From positions 1 to 15,759 of the forward strand of contig CALMWN010000206.1 of NCBI GenBank assembly GCA_937873555.1: a stretch of DNA of 15,759 nt. The letters are read 5' to 3'. Source of the stretch: an uncultured Clostridia bacterium. GTDB lineage: Bacteria > Bacillota > Clostridia > Acetivibrionales > CALMWN01. Below, piece by piece: positions 7,257-14,364 of the stretch. The notes beneath the pieces are model-generated. The model did no database searches. It saw only the letters and a list, made by a program, of their open reading frames with translations, and was not told the origin of the DNA. Position 1 is the stretch's first letter, and each line of letters opens with the position of its first letter. Made by a program: the position numbers and the translations under genes.

Positions 7257-8548
7257 TAAAGGTTATTGATATAAGAAATGTCAGGGAAAACAATTCAATA
7301 AGGAACCTTTTGTCAAAGAGCCAGATGGAGCTTGGAGATGTAATGAAAAGTGTAACGGATATTGTGAACAATGTGAAACTTAACGGAGACAAGGCGGTAT
7401 GTGAATATACAGTGATGTTCGACAAGGCAGAAATAACCTCTGACATTATGAGGGTTTCAGACAGGGAAATTGATGATTCCTATGGAAAGGTTGACAAAGG
7501 ACTTGTAGAGGTCATAAGAAAAGCGAAAAATAATATAGAAAGTTTCCATGCCAGGCAAAAGGAAAAATCCTGGTTTTCGACAGAAAGTGACGGAGTGATA
7601 CTGGGTCAACTATACAGACCGCTTGAAACAGTAGGAGTTTACGTGCCGGGCGGGACTGCGCCGCTTCCTTCGTCTGTTCTGATGAATGTGCTTCCGGCAA
7701 AGGTTGCAGGAGTGGAAAAAATTGTAATGTGTACACCACCCGGAAAGGATGGAGCGTTAAACCCCGCGATTCTGGTAGCCGCCAAGGAAGCGGGCGTGAA
7801 TGAGGTATACAGGGTCGGAGGGGCCCAGGCTATTGCTGCGATGGCTTTTGGAACAGGGACAATACCAAAGGTCGATAAAATTGTAGGGCCGGGGAATATA
7901 TATGTGAATATGGCAAAGAGAATCGTGTTCGGATATTGTGACATAGATATGTTTGCAGGGCCCAGCGATATAACTGTAGTGGCAGATGAGACTGCAAACC
8001 CGGTATTTGTTGCTGCAGACATGTTATCCCAGGCCGAGCATGATGTACTGTCTTCTTCAGTACTCGTGACAGCTTCGGAAAAGCTTGCAGCGGAAGTGCT
8101 AAAAGAGATTGAAAGGCAGTTTGCCTACCTTGACAGGAAAGAGATATTGGAGAAATCTTTGGCTGATTGCTGCGCAATAGTTATTACTGATGGCCTTGAG
8201 GAGTCAATAGATGTTGCGAATGCGATTGCTCCCGAGCATCTGGAATTGTGTATTGAAGAACCCTTCAACGCACTGGGGAGCATAAAAAACGCCGGGGCTA
8301 TTTTTCTCGGGCACTATGCCTCAGAGCCTCTCGGAGATTATTTTGCAGGTCCGAACCATGTACTTCCGACAAGCGGAACAGCCAGGTTTTTTTCACCTTT
8401 AAATGTAGGAGAATTTATTAAGAAATCCAGTGTTATATCTTATACAAGGAAAGGCCTGGAAAATGTAAAGGATGATGTTATTCTCTTTGCTGAAGCCGAA
8501 GGTCTGACAGCTCATGCAAATGCAATCAAGGTAAGATTTGAGAAGTAG
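7253..8548 (+). CDS. hisD: Histidinol dehydrogenase
   Basis: HisD oxidises L-histidinol to L-histidine in two NAD-dependent steps using a zinc ion. The 431-residue length is normal. The zinc ligands known from the E. coli enzyme can all be placed: Gln260 and His263 in SQAEHD, Asp362 in GDYFAGPNH, and His421 in LTAHAN. The catalytic pair is Glu328-His329 in APEHLELC. The nucleotide-binding part shows VPGGTAPLPSSVLM, VGGAQAIAAMAFGT and KIVGPGNIYV. The start is GTG at 7253, overlapping the hisG stop as GTGA, and the frame begins MIKVIDIRNV. Purine-rich AAGGGAG inside the hisG end acts as its ribosome binding site. A 47-nt gap leads to the LOG-family gene. Confidence 0.97.
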   Translation: MIKVIDIRNVRENNSIRNLLSKSQMELGDVMKSVTDIVNNVKLNGDKAVCEYTVMFDKAEITSDIMRVSDREIDDSYGKVDKGLVEVIRKAKNNIESFHARQKEKSWFSTESDGVILGQLYRPLETVGVYVPGGTAPLPSSVLMNVLPAKVAGVEKIVMCTPPGKDGALNPAILVAAKEAGVNEVYRVGGAQAIAAMAFGTGTIPKVDKIVGPGNIYVNMAKRIVFGYCDIDMFAGPSDITVVADETANPVFVAADMLSQAEHDVLSSSVLVTASEKLAAEVLKEIERQFAYLDRKEILEKSLADCCAIVITDGLEESIDVANAIAPEHLELCIEEPFNALGSIKNAGAIFLGHYASEPLGDYFAGPNHVLPTSGTARFFSPLNVGEFIKKSSVISYTRKGLENVKDDVILFAEAEGLTAHANAIKVRFEK

Positions 8549-8595
8549 ATCAGAATATATGAGGCAATTTTACTGTATTTTAAGGAGAAGTACAA

Positions 8596-9186
8596 ATGAA
8601 TAAGGTTATATGTGTATACAGTTCATCAAGCTGCGCTATAGATAAGATTTATTTTCAGGCAGCGTCCGAACTCGGAAAGGAAATCGCAGACAAGGGAGAT
8701 ACTTTACTTTACGGAGGCGGGCTTACAGGGCTGATGGGGGAAACTGCCAGGGCTGTCCATGAAAATGGCGGCAAAGTGATAGGAGTTATACCTGAAGCTC
8801 TCAATGTCAAGGGAATTGTGTATGAAACCTGTGATGAACTGGTTGTTACCAAGGGTATGCGTGAAAGGAAAGGGACTATGGATTCGCGCTCGGATGCGTT
8901 TATTGCCCTTCCGGGAGGATACGGGACACTTGAAGAAATCCTGGAGATCATTACATTAAAGCAGCTTAAATATCATAACAAGCCCATTGTGATATTGAAC
9001 ATCAACAACTTTTACAGCAAACTGCTTGAGCAGTTTGATTCAATCATAGAAAACAAGTTTGCAAAGCAGGAATGCAGCGAACTTTATTATGTTACGGACA
9101 GCATCAAAGAGGCGCTGGAGTACATAGACAACTATGTGCCTTTTGATTCCGGGACAAAATGGCTGACCAATGTTGAAAAGGAATAA
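8596..9186 (+). CDS. LOG-family protein (TIGR00730), probable nucleotide 5'-monophosphate phosphoribohydrolase
   Basis: The 196-residue Rossmann-fold protein belongs to the LOG ('lonely guy', formerly lysine decarboxylase-like) family. Characterised members cleave the N-glycosidic bond of nucleoside or cytokinin 5'-monophosphates, giving a base and ribose 5-phosphate. Diagnostic motifs are YGGGLTGLMG (39-48), MRERK (88-92) and PGGYGTLEE (106-114), with the expected catalytic Arg and Glu in the last two. The old 'lysine decarboxylase' label is not supported. The ATG at 8596 has AAGGAGAAG upstream. It lies between hisD and hisC, same strand, 47 nt after hisD, so it is probably co-transcribed with the his genes. 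It is not a known step of the pathway. A role in recycling AMP-like or AICAR-like nucleotides to ribose phosphate is my inference. Confidence 0.9.
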   Translation: MNKVICVYSSSSCAIDKIYFQAASELGKEIADKGDTLLYGGGLTGLMGETARAVHENGGKVIGVIPEALNVKGIVYETCDELVVTKGMRERKGTMDSRSDAFIALPGGYGTLEEILEIITLKQLKYHNKPIVILNINNFYSKLLEQFDSIIENKFAKQECSELYYVTDSIKEALEYIDNYVPFDSGTKWLTNVEKE

Positions 9187-9190
9187 TTGC

Positions 9191-9224
9191 GGCTGTAAAT
9201 AAACTGGATTACGCATTTGCAGCC
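9191..9224 (+). other. Intercistronic hairpin before hisC
   Basis: GGCTGTAAAT (9191-9200) pairs with ATTTGCAGCC (9215-9224), giving ten pairs with one G-U, around a 14-nt loop. It sits just before the hisC ribosome binding site (GGGAGG, 9236-9241) and has no U tract, so it is not a simple terminator. It may affect RNA stability or hisC translation. Confidence 0.4.
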
Positions 9225-9250
9225 TTATGCCATATGGGAGGATATTCAAT

Positions 9251-10312
9251 ATGAGTAAATACTGGAGTGAGACCGTCAAGCGTATAGAACCGTATGTTCC
9301 GGGCGAACAGCCAAGGGACAGGAAATATATAAAATTAAACACCAATGAGAATCCATATCCGCCATCCCCAAATGCGATTGAAGCCATCAAAAGGTCGGCG
9401 GATGAAACTTTGAGATTATATCCCGACCCTGAATGCGATGACCTGCGTGAAGCTATAGCGTGTGACAATGGGTTGAGGAAGGAGCAGGTGTTCGTAGGAA
9501 ATGGTTCCGATGAAGTGCTTGCATTTGCTTTTATAGCTTTTTTCGACCGGGGAAGGGAAATTGTTTTTCCCGATATTACATATACATTTTATCCCGTTTA
9601 TGCAAAGCTTTTCAATATAAAATACAGGCTGCTTCCTCTTGACCCGGAATTCAATATACCTTACGAAGGCTTTTTCCGGGAAAACGGCGGCGTGATTTTC
9701 CCGAATCCCAATGCCCCCACATCCAAAGTTTTACCCCTCGCTGCGATCGAAAAGGTTTTGCAAAACAATCCCGACAGTGTTGTTATTATTGATGAAGCAT
9801 ATATTGATTTCGGAGGCGAAACTTCAACGGGGTTCATCGGCAGATATCCCAACCTTCTTATTATCCGCACATTATCCAAGTCTCATTCCCTGGCAGGTCT
9901 GAGGGTAGGCTTTGCTCTCGGAAACGAGGAGCTGATAGAGGGCCTGAACAGGGTTAAGAACTCTATAAACTCATATACGCTTGACCGTATAGCACTTGCA
10001 GGAGCGGCAGCAGCCATAACGGACAGGGATTATTTCCTTGAAACCAGGGCAAAAGTGATCAGGACCAGGGAATATGTAGTTGAGAAACTTAACAGGATGG
10101 GGTTCTCCGTTCTTGACTCAAAGGCTAATTTCGTTTTTATCACACACCCGGGCATACCTGCAGAATTACTTTTTAAAAAACTCAGGGAAAGGGGCATACT
10201 GGTAAGGTATTTTGCAAAACCGAGGATTGACAATTACTTAAGAGTGAGTATAGGTTCCGATGAAGATATGAACTGTTTTCTGGATGCTCTGGGAGAAATC
10301 ATAAAAACATGA
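9251..10312 (+). CDS. hisC: Histidinol-phosphate aminotransferase
   Basis: HisC transfers an amino group from glutamate to imidazole acetol phosphate, giving L-histidinol phosphate, with PLP as cofactor. The 353-residue product is a fold-type I class II aminotransferase. Key parts are KLNTNENPYPPSP near the N-terminus, FVGNGSDEVLAFAF around the cofactor-phosphate site, FPNPNAPTS, VIIDEAYIDFGG (Asp and Tyr contacting PLP), and RTLSKSHSLAGLRVGFALG with the PLP-binding Lys210. The C-terminal arginine region is YLRVSIGSDEDM. The frame is open from 9227, but the ATG at 9251 is preceded by GGGAGG at 9 nt spacing and begins MSKYWSETV, so it is chosen. A gap of 122 nt follows before hisB. Confidence 0.96.
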   Translation: MSKYWSETVKRIEPYVPGEQPRDRKYIKLNTNENPYPPSPNAIEAIKRSADETLRLYPDPECDDLREAIACDNGLRKEQVFVGNGSDEVLAFAFIAFFDRGREIVFPDITYTFYPVYAKLFNIKYRLLPLDPEFNIPYEGFFRENGGVIFPNPNAPTSKVLPLAAIEKVLQNNPDSVVIIDEAYIDFGGETSTGFIGRYPNLLIIRTLSKSHSLAGLRVGFALGNEELIEGLNRVKNSINSYTLDRIALAGAAAAITDRDYFLETRAKVIRTREYVVEKLNRMGFSVLDSKANFVFITHPGIPAELLFKKLRERGILVRYFAKPRIDNYLRVSIGSDEDMNCFLDALGEIIKT

Positions 10313-10380
10313 ATACAGGCCGGATCTAAACCCGTACAATGCCGTTTATCAATTATGTATGGAATCCGGCATGTATTATC

Positions 10381-10389
10381 TGATATAAT
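10381..10389 (+). promoter_or_regulatory. Possible internal promoter before hisB (extended -10)
   Basis: TGATATAAT matches the extended -10 pattern TGnTATAAT exactly, but no good -35 box lies 16-18 nt upstream. Transcription would start near 10396, giving a leader of about 39 nt before hisB. It lies in the 122-nt hisC-hisB gap, which also holds a weak inverted repeat (GCCGGAT 10319-10325, ATCCGGC 10364-10370). Confidence 0.35.
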
Positions 10390-10434
10390 GAATTGAGTCA
10401 TTAATTTACTGTAAATACAATTTTGGAGGTAGAG

Positions 10435-11022
10435 ATGGAAAGAAAAGCCGAGATAAAAAGAAAAACAGCTGAAACTGATATTTTTCTCAGTCTGGACCTG
10501 GATGGGAATGGAGAAAGTAAAATTCAAACAGGTATAGGATTCCTGGATCACATGCTGACACTGTTTTCCAGGCATGGGCTGTTCAATATCGAAATTAAAG
10601 CTGAGGGAGACCTCCATGTTGATGCCCACCATACCGTAGAGGACATAGGTATTGTCCTTGGCCAGGCTATTAAGCAGACGCTGGGGGAGAAAAGGTCGAT
10701 AAAACGGTATGGGATTTCCCATGTACCGATGGACGAAGCCCTGGCCATGGTTGCTCTGGATTTGAGCGGAAGGTCTTTTCTGGTTATGGATGCTATTTTT
10801 ACTTCAGAAAAGGTTGGAGATATGCAGACAGAACTTGTAGAGGAATTTTTCAGGGCGGTTTCCAATAATGCCGGAATCAACCTTCATATAAAGGTTTTCT
10901 ATGGAAGCAACAACCACCATATAGCCGAAGCCATATTCAAAGCTTTTGGAAGGGCACTGGACGAGGCTGCAGGGATAGATGCCAGGATACAGGGAATCAT
11001 GTCAACCAAGGGCAGTCTGTAA
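10435..11022 (+). CDS. hisB: Imidazoleglycerol-phosphate dehydratase
   Basis: HisB dehydrates imidazole glycerol phosphate to imidazole acetol phosphate, using two manganese ions. The 195-residue product is the single-function form without the N-terminal HAD histidinol-phosphatase domain found in enterobacteria. Metal-binding motifs are GFLDHML (His39), HVDAHHTVED (His61, His65, His66, Glu69), DEALAMVALDLSGR, and NNHHIAEAIFKAFGRAL (His161, His162, Glu165). The frame could begin at a TTG at 10423, but the ATG at 10435 follows GGAGGT with 5 nt spacing and is the clear start. A 90-nt gap precedes purC. Confidence 0.97.
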   Translation: MERKAEIKRKTAETDIFLSLDLDGNGESKIQTGIGFLDHMLTLFSRHGLFNIEIKAEGDLHVDAHHTVEDIGIVLGQAIKQTLGEKRSIKRYGISHVPMDEALAMVALDLSGRSFLVMDAIFTSEKVGDMQTELVEEFFRAVSNNAGINLHIKVFYGSNNHHIAEAIFKAFGRALDEAAGIDARIQGIMSTKGSL

Positions 11023-11047
11023 ATCTTTTAATACTTAAATTGAAAAT

Positions 11048-11078
11048 AATGAAAGCATATATACAAAAGCTTTTCATT
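11048..11078 (+). other. Imperfect hairpin in the hisB-purC gap
   Basis: AATGAAAGC (11048-11056) pairs with GCTTTTCATT (11069-11078) with one bulged T and a 12-nt AT-rich loop. An A-rich tract rather than a U tract follows, so it is not a plus-strand terminator. It lies 35 nt upstream of purC. Confidence 0.35.
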
Positions 11079-11112
11079 AAATAAAAAAAGAAATGAAAAA
11101 GGGAGGATTTCA

Positions 11113-12003
11113 ATGACAAAACTGATAAATGATACAAATTTTATAGAATTACCGTTGTTTGTAAAAGGTAAGGTCAGAAACGTCTATGATCTGGAAGACA
11201 AGCTTCTTATCGTAGTAACCGACAGAATATCGGCCTTTGACGTTGTTTTTCCGAATCTGATACCGAACAAGGGAAAAGTACTTAACAGCATATCCGAGTT
11301 TTGGTTCAACTATACCAGTGACATAATCGGAAACCATATGATAACAACCGATGTCAATCAGTATCCGGCTGGGCTTTCACAGTTCAAGGAAGAACTTCAG
11401 GGCAGGTCAATGCTTGTCAGGAAGGCGAAAATGATAGAGGCTGAATGTATAGTGAGAGGCTATCTTGAGGGTTCCGGACTTAAGGAATACAATAAAAGCG
11501 GGAGCATTTGCGGAATAAAGCTGCCTAATGGCCTGAAACAGGCACAGAAGCTTCCTGAGCCTATTTTTACTCCTTCCTCAAAAGCCAAGGAAGGGCATGA
11601 TGAAAATGTCAGTTTTGAAGTCCTGGCTGACAATATAGGCAGCGAGCTTGCCTTAAAACTCAAGGAGACAAGTATAGCCCTGTATGAAAAGGCAAGCAGG
11701 TATGCGGAGAGCAAGGGGCTGATTCTTGCAGATACCAAATTTGAATTTGGAATGCTGGATGGCAGGATGACAGTGGCAGATGAAATGTTTACGCCGGATT
11801 CCTCAAGGTTCTGGGCAATGAGCGAATATGAACCGGGTAGAGCGCAGAAGAGCTTTGACAAACAGTTTTTAAGAGAGTACCTTGAATCGATAACATGGGA
11901 TAAAAAGCCTCCTGCACCTGTACTTCCAGATGAAGTTGTCAAAAACACCGAGAGTAAATATATAGAAGCTTACGAGCTTTTGACAGGTAAGAAACTTGTT
12001 TGA
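11113..12003 (+). CDS. purC: Phosphoribosylaminoimidazole-succinocarboxamide (SAICAR) synthase
   Basis: PurC joins CAIR and L-aspartate with ATP to form SAICAR in de novo purine synthesis. The 296-residue length fits the longer, yeast-like branch rather than the ~235-residue form common in Bacillus. Recognisable parts are KGKVRNVYDL (18-27), VTDRISAFDVVFPNLIPNKG, VRGYLEGSGLKEY, FTPSSKAKEGHDENVSF, LADTKFEFG and the nucleotide/metal region VADEMFTPDSSRFW (about 218-231), ending with SFDKQFLREYLES. The ATG at 11113 follows GGGAGG with good spacing. No other purine genes are near; it is set between hisB and hisH on the same strand, 19 nt before hisH. SAICAR is converted by PurB to AICAR, the by-product of HisH/HisF, so the location links the two pathways. 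Confidence 0.97.
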   Translation: MTKLINDTNFIELPLFVKGKVRNVYDLEDKLLIVVTDRISAFDVVFPNLIPNKGKVLNSISEFWFNYTSDIIGNHMITTDVNQYPAGLSQFKEELQGRSMLVRKAKMIEAECIVRGYLEGSGLKEYNKSGSICGIKLPNGLKQAQKLPEPIFTPSSKAKEGHDENVSFEVLADNIGSELALKLKETSIALYEKASRYAESKGLILADTKFEFGMLDGRMTVADEMFTPDSSRFWAMSEYEPGRAQKSFDKQFLREYLESITWDKKPPAPVLPDEVVKNTESKYIEAYELLTGKKLV

Positions 12004-12022
12004 ATAGGAGCGGGGAATTGAC

Positions 12023-12643
12023 GTGATAGCAATCATAGATTATGGTGTAGGCAACTTGAGAAGTGTTGAAAAGGCTTTTCATTTCATTAATGCAGATGCT
12101 GAGATTTCATCGGACAGGAATTTCATCCTGAATGCTGATGCAGTTGTCCTGCCTGGGGTAGGAGCTTTCGCAGATGCAATGGAAAGTCTTAACAGGGCCG
12201 GAATGGTAGACGTAGTGAAGAAAGTTGCAGCAAGCGGAAAGCCTTTTTTGGGGATATGTCTTGGCATGCAGCTCCTGTTTGATTACAGTGAAGAAGGCGG
12301 CGGGAATGTTGAAGGCCTGGGCATTTTCAAGGGTTCGGTAAGGCAGCTGCCGCATGATATGAATCTGAAAGTACCGCATATGGGTTGGAATCTGCTGAAA
12401 ATCCGAAAAGAATGCGGATTGTTCAATAACATTTCAAAAAGTCCATTTGTTTATTTTGTTCATTCATTTTATGTGGATGCGCAGGATAGGGATATTGTCA
12501 CAGCCACAACAGGATACGGGATTGAATTCGATGTTGCCGTGGCAAAGGACAATGTTTTTGCAACACAGTTCCATCCGGAAAAAAGCGGTGAAATCGGACT
12601 CGGCATACTGAAAAATTGGGTTAGTGCTTTTAAGAAGAATTAA
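12023..12643 (+). CDS. hisH: Imidazole glycerol phosphate synthase, glutamine amidotransferase subunit
   Basis: HisH hydrolyses glutamine and channels ammonia to HisF. The 206-residue class I amidotransferase has the full triad: nucleophile Cys79 in FLGICLGMQLL, and His184 and Glu186 in TQFHPEKSG. The N-terminal IIDYGVGNLRSV and the oxyanion-region PGVGAF are typical of HisH. The start is GTG at 12023, giving MIAIIDYG. AGGAGCGGGG lies upstream, a little farther away than usual (about 10-12 nt), which may lower translation. It begins 19 nt after purC and ends 27 nt before hisA. Its partner hisF is separated from it by hisA. Confidence 0.96.
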   Translation: MIAIIDYGVGNLRSVEKAFHFINADAEISSDRNFILNADAVVLPGVGAFADAMESLNRAGMVDVVKKVAASGKPFLGICLGMQLLFDYSEEGGGNVEGLGIFKGSVRQLPHDMNLKVPHMGWNLLKIRKECGLFNNISKSPFVYFVHSFYVDAQDRDIVTATTGYGIEFDVAVAKDNVFATQFHPEKSGEIGLGILKNWVSAFKKN

Positions 12644-12670
12644 ACAGTTTATTAATAGGAGTGAATTCAA

Positions 12671-13384
12671 ATGATTATTTATCCTGCTGTAGATGTAAAG
12701 GATGGCAGATGTGTCAGGCTGGCGCAGGGGAAATTCAATGATGTTACGGTATATTCCGACCATCCGGTGGATATGGCGTTGAAATGGGAGAAAATGGGTG
12801 CGGAATATCTTCACGTCATCGACCTTGACGGAGCCAGGACAGGTGAACCTCAGAATATCGCAGTAATAAGCGAGATGGCAGTCAGACTGGGAATTCCTGT
12901 ACAGGTAGGCGGAGGCATAAGGTCGGTGGAGACAATCGAGATAGTGCTCTGCAAGGGTATTCAAAGAGTGATCCTGGGTACATCCGCTGTCCGTGATCCT
13001 GATTTGGTAAAAGCGGCTTTAAAGAACTTTGAAAACAATGTCGTGATAGGTATCGATGCAAAGGATGGAATGGTGGCAATAGAAGGCTGGGCTAAAACCA
13101 GTGAGTTCACTGCTGTAGGATTTGCCAAGAAAATGGAAAGCCTGGGAGCGAAAACAATCATATACACGGATATTGCCAAGGATGGCATGCTATCGGGTCC
13201 GAATTTGAAAGCAATGGAAGAAATGGTCAGGTCGGTCAAGGTTGATATAATAGCAGCAGGTGGTGTGAGCAGCCTTGAGGATATTAAAAATCTCAAGGAA
13301 GTCGGAGTCGCAGGAGCCATCATCGGTAAAGCCATATATACGGGTGACATAGATTTGAAAAAGGCTATTGAAATTGCTAAATAG
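12671..13384 (+). CDS. hisA: ProFAR isomerase (phosphoribosylformimino-AICAR-phosphate isomerase)
   Basis: HisA performs the Amadori rearrangement of ProFAR to PRFAR, the substrate of HisF. The 237-residue (beta-alpha)8 barrel starts IIYPAVDVKDGRCVRL with catalytic Asp8. The second catalytic aspartate is Asp129 in VIGIDAKDGMVAIEGW. The two half-barrel phosphate sites are visible as VQVGGGIRS (78-85) and IAAGGVSS (194-201). IIYTDIAKDGMLSGPN matches HisA rather than HisF. The ATG at 12671 has TAGGAGTG upstream. Its sequence resembles hisF downstream, as expected of the paralogous pair. Confidence 0.97.
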   Translation: MIIYPAVDVKDGRCVRLAQGKFNDVTVYSDHPVDMALKWEKMGAEYLHVIDLDGARTGEPQNIAVISEMAVRLGIPVQVGGGIRSVETIEIVLCKGIQRVILGTSAVRDPDLVKAALKNFENNVVIGIDAKDGMVAIEGWAKTSEFTAVGFAKKMESLGAKTIIYTDIAKDGMLSGPNLKAMEEMVRSVKVDIIAAGGVSSLEDIKNLKEVGVAGAIIGKAIYTGDIDLKKAIEIAK

Positions 13385-13399
13385 CATACGTCTGCACAA

Positions 13400-13425
13400 G
13401 ATGGATCAGTTTATACTGATTCATC
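13400..13425 (+). other. Strong hairpin in the hisA-hisF gap
   Basis: GATGGATCAGT (13400-13410) pairs with ACTGATTCATC (13415-13425) over 11 positions with one G-U, around a TTAT tetraloop. It lies 15 nt after the hisA stop in a 131-nt gap. No U tract follows directly. A second weak palindrome, CTGCAACATGTGATGCAG, is near 13444. It may be an RNA processing or stability element, or a weak attenuator. Confidence 0.45.
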
Positions 13426-13515
13426 GATTTATGATTTGATTCAGCTGCAACATGTGATGCAGGAGTTTATAAGGTTTCAGATCTTGTAAGCTTTAACGGA
13501 TGAGGAGCGGAAAGA

Positions 13516-14277
13516 ATGCTGACAAAAAGGATAATTCCCTGTCTGGATGTTCATCAGGGCAGGGTTGTTAAAGGTGTAAACTTTGTCAATATCAGAGATG
13601 CGGGCGACCCGGTCGAGGTTGCAGCCATTTATGACAAGGCAGGAGCGGATGAACTGGCATTTTTGGATATTACCGCATCAGCAGACGCACGGAGTATAAT
13701 GCTTGATGTCGTAAGGCGTGTGGCTGAACAGGTATTTATACCATTCACAGTCGGAGGGGGTATAAGGACGGTGGAGGATTTCAGGGAGATTTTAAAGGCA
13801 GGTGCGGATAAAATCTCCGTAAACTCAGCAGCACTGAAACGTCCTGAACTGATCTCAGAGGCCGCCTGGCGCTTTGGCAGCCAATGTGTGGTTGTTGCCA
13901 TAGATGCTAAAAGCAGGGCGGATAAATCCGGATGGGAAGTATACTTGAACGGTGGAAGGGTCAACACCGGAAAGGATACAGTAGCATGGGCTGTTGAAGC
14001 GGAGAAGCTGGGAGCGGGAGAGATTCTGCTTACAAGTATGGATTGCGACGGAACAAAGAACGGCTATGATATAGAATTGACAAGGATGGTATCGGAGAGT
14101 GTGAAGATTCCGGTAATAGCATCCGGTGGTGCGGGTAACATGGAGCATTTCCATGAAGCTTTGACTTCCGGGAAGGCGGACGCGGTTTTGGCTGCATCAT
14201 TGTTTCATTACAGGGAAATGGAAATCAGGGACTTAAAGGTTTACTTGAAGGAGAAAGGCATAGAAGTAAGGCTGTAG
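13516..14277 (+). CDS. hisF: Imidazole glycerol phosphate synthase, cyclase subunit
   Basis: HisF condenses PRFAR with ammonia from HisH, giving imidazole glycerol phosphate and AICAR. The 253-residue barrel is of normal length. The catalytic residues are Asp11 in IIPCLDVHQGRVVKG and Asp130 in VVVAIDAKS. The phosphate sites are FTVGGGIRT (77-85) and VIASGGAGN. The MDCDGTKNGYD segment is diagnostic of HisF. The ATG at 13516 follows GAGGAG. The TAG stop is part of the terminator-like hairpin that follows, so hisF is probably the last gene of the main transcript, with some read-through to hisIE. Confidence 0.97.
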   Translation: MLTKRIIPCLDVHQGRVVKGVNFVNIRDAGDPVEVAAIYDKAGADELAFLDITASADARSIMLDVVRRVAEQVFIPFTVGGGIRTVEDFREILKAGADKISVNSAALKRPELISEAAWRFGSQCVVVAIDAKSRADKSGWEVYLNGGRVNTGKDTVAWAVEAEKLGAGEILLTSMDCDGTKNGYDIELTRMVSESVKIPVIASGGAGNMEHFHEALTSGKADAVLAASLFHYREMEIRDLKVYLKEKGIEVRL

Positions 14278-14295
14278 GTCATTCTACAGCTTTTT
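14268..14295 (+). terminator. Rho-independent terminator or attenuator after hisF
   Basis: GCTGTAG (14271-14277) pairs with CTACAGC (14284-14290), extended by AAG/TTT (one G-U) to ten pairs around the loop GTCATT. Five T follow the 7-bp core (14291-14295). The hisF stop codon is inside the stem. This is the only terminator-like structure within the his cluster, directly before hisIE. Confidence 0.7.
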
Positions 14296-14297
14296 CC

Positions 14298-14326
14298 TTG
14301 TAAATCCTTGAATGATAAAATATAAT
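14298..14326 (+). promoter_or_regulatory. Predicted sigma-A promoter of hisIE
   Basis: TTGTAA (14298-14303) and a perfect TATAAT (14321-14326) are 17 nt apart, starting just after the U tract of the terminator. Transcription would start near 14333, about 32 nt before the hisIE ATG. The -35 box is the same TTGTAA as that assigned to pcrA. Confidence 0.6.
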
Positions 14327-14364
14327 TTAATAAAAGCATAAAGAATAGATAGGGGTTATTGCAA

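Noticed and set aside
8596..9186. Lysine decarboxylase annotation for the LOG-family gene
   Set aside because: The PGGxGTxxE and RxRK motifs define LOG phosphoribohydrolases, and there is no PLP-binding site; the old name is a known database error.
10393..10421. Promoter-like TTGAGT-17-TACAAT before hisB
   Set aside because: The predicted start (near 10428) would fall inside the ribosome binding site GGAGGT (10425-10430), so the transcript could not be translated normally. The extended -10 at 10381 is a better candidate.
10234..10722. 162-codon minus-strand open frame across the hisC-hisB gap
   Set aside because: Both ends overlap conserved coding sequence of hisC and hisB, and the translated product matches nothing I recognise.
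11460..11948. 162-codon minus-strand open frame
   Set aside because: It is the antisense of the well-conserved purC and has low-complexity composition.
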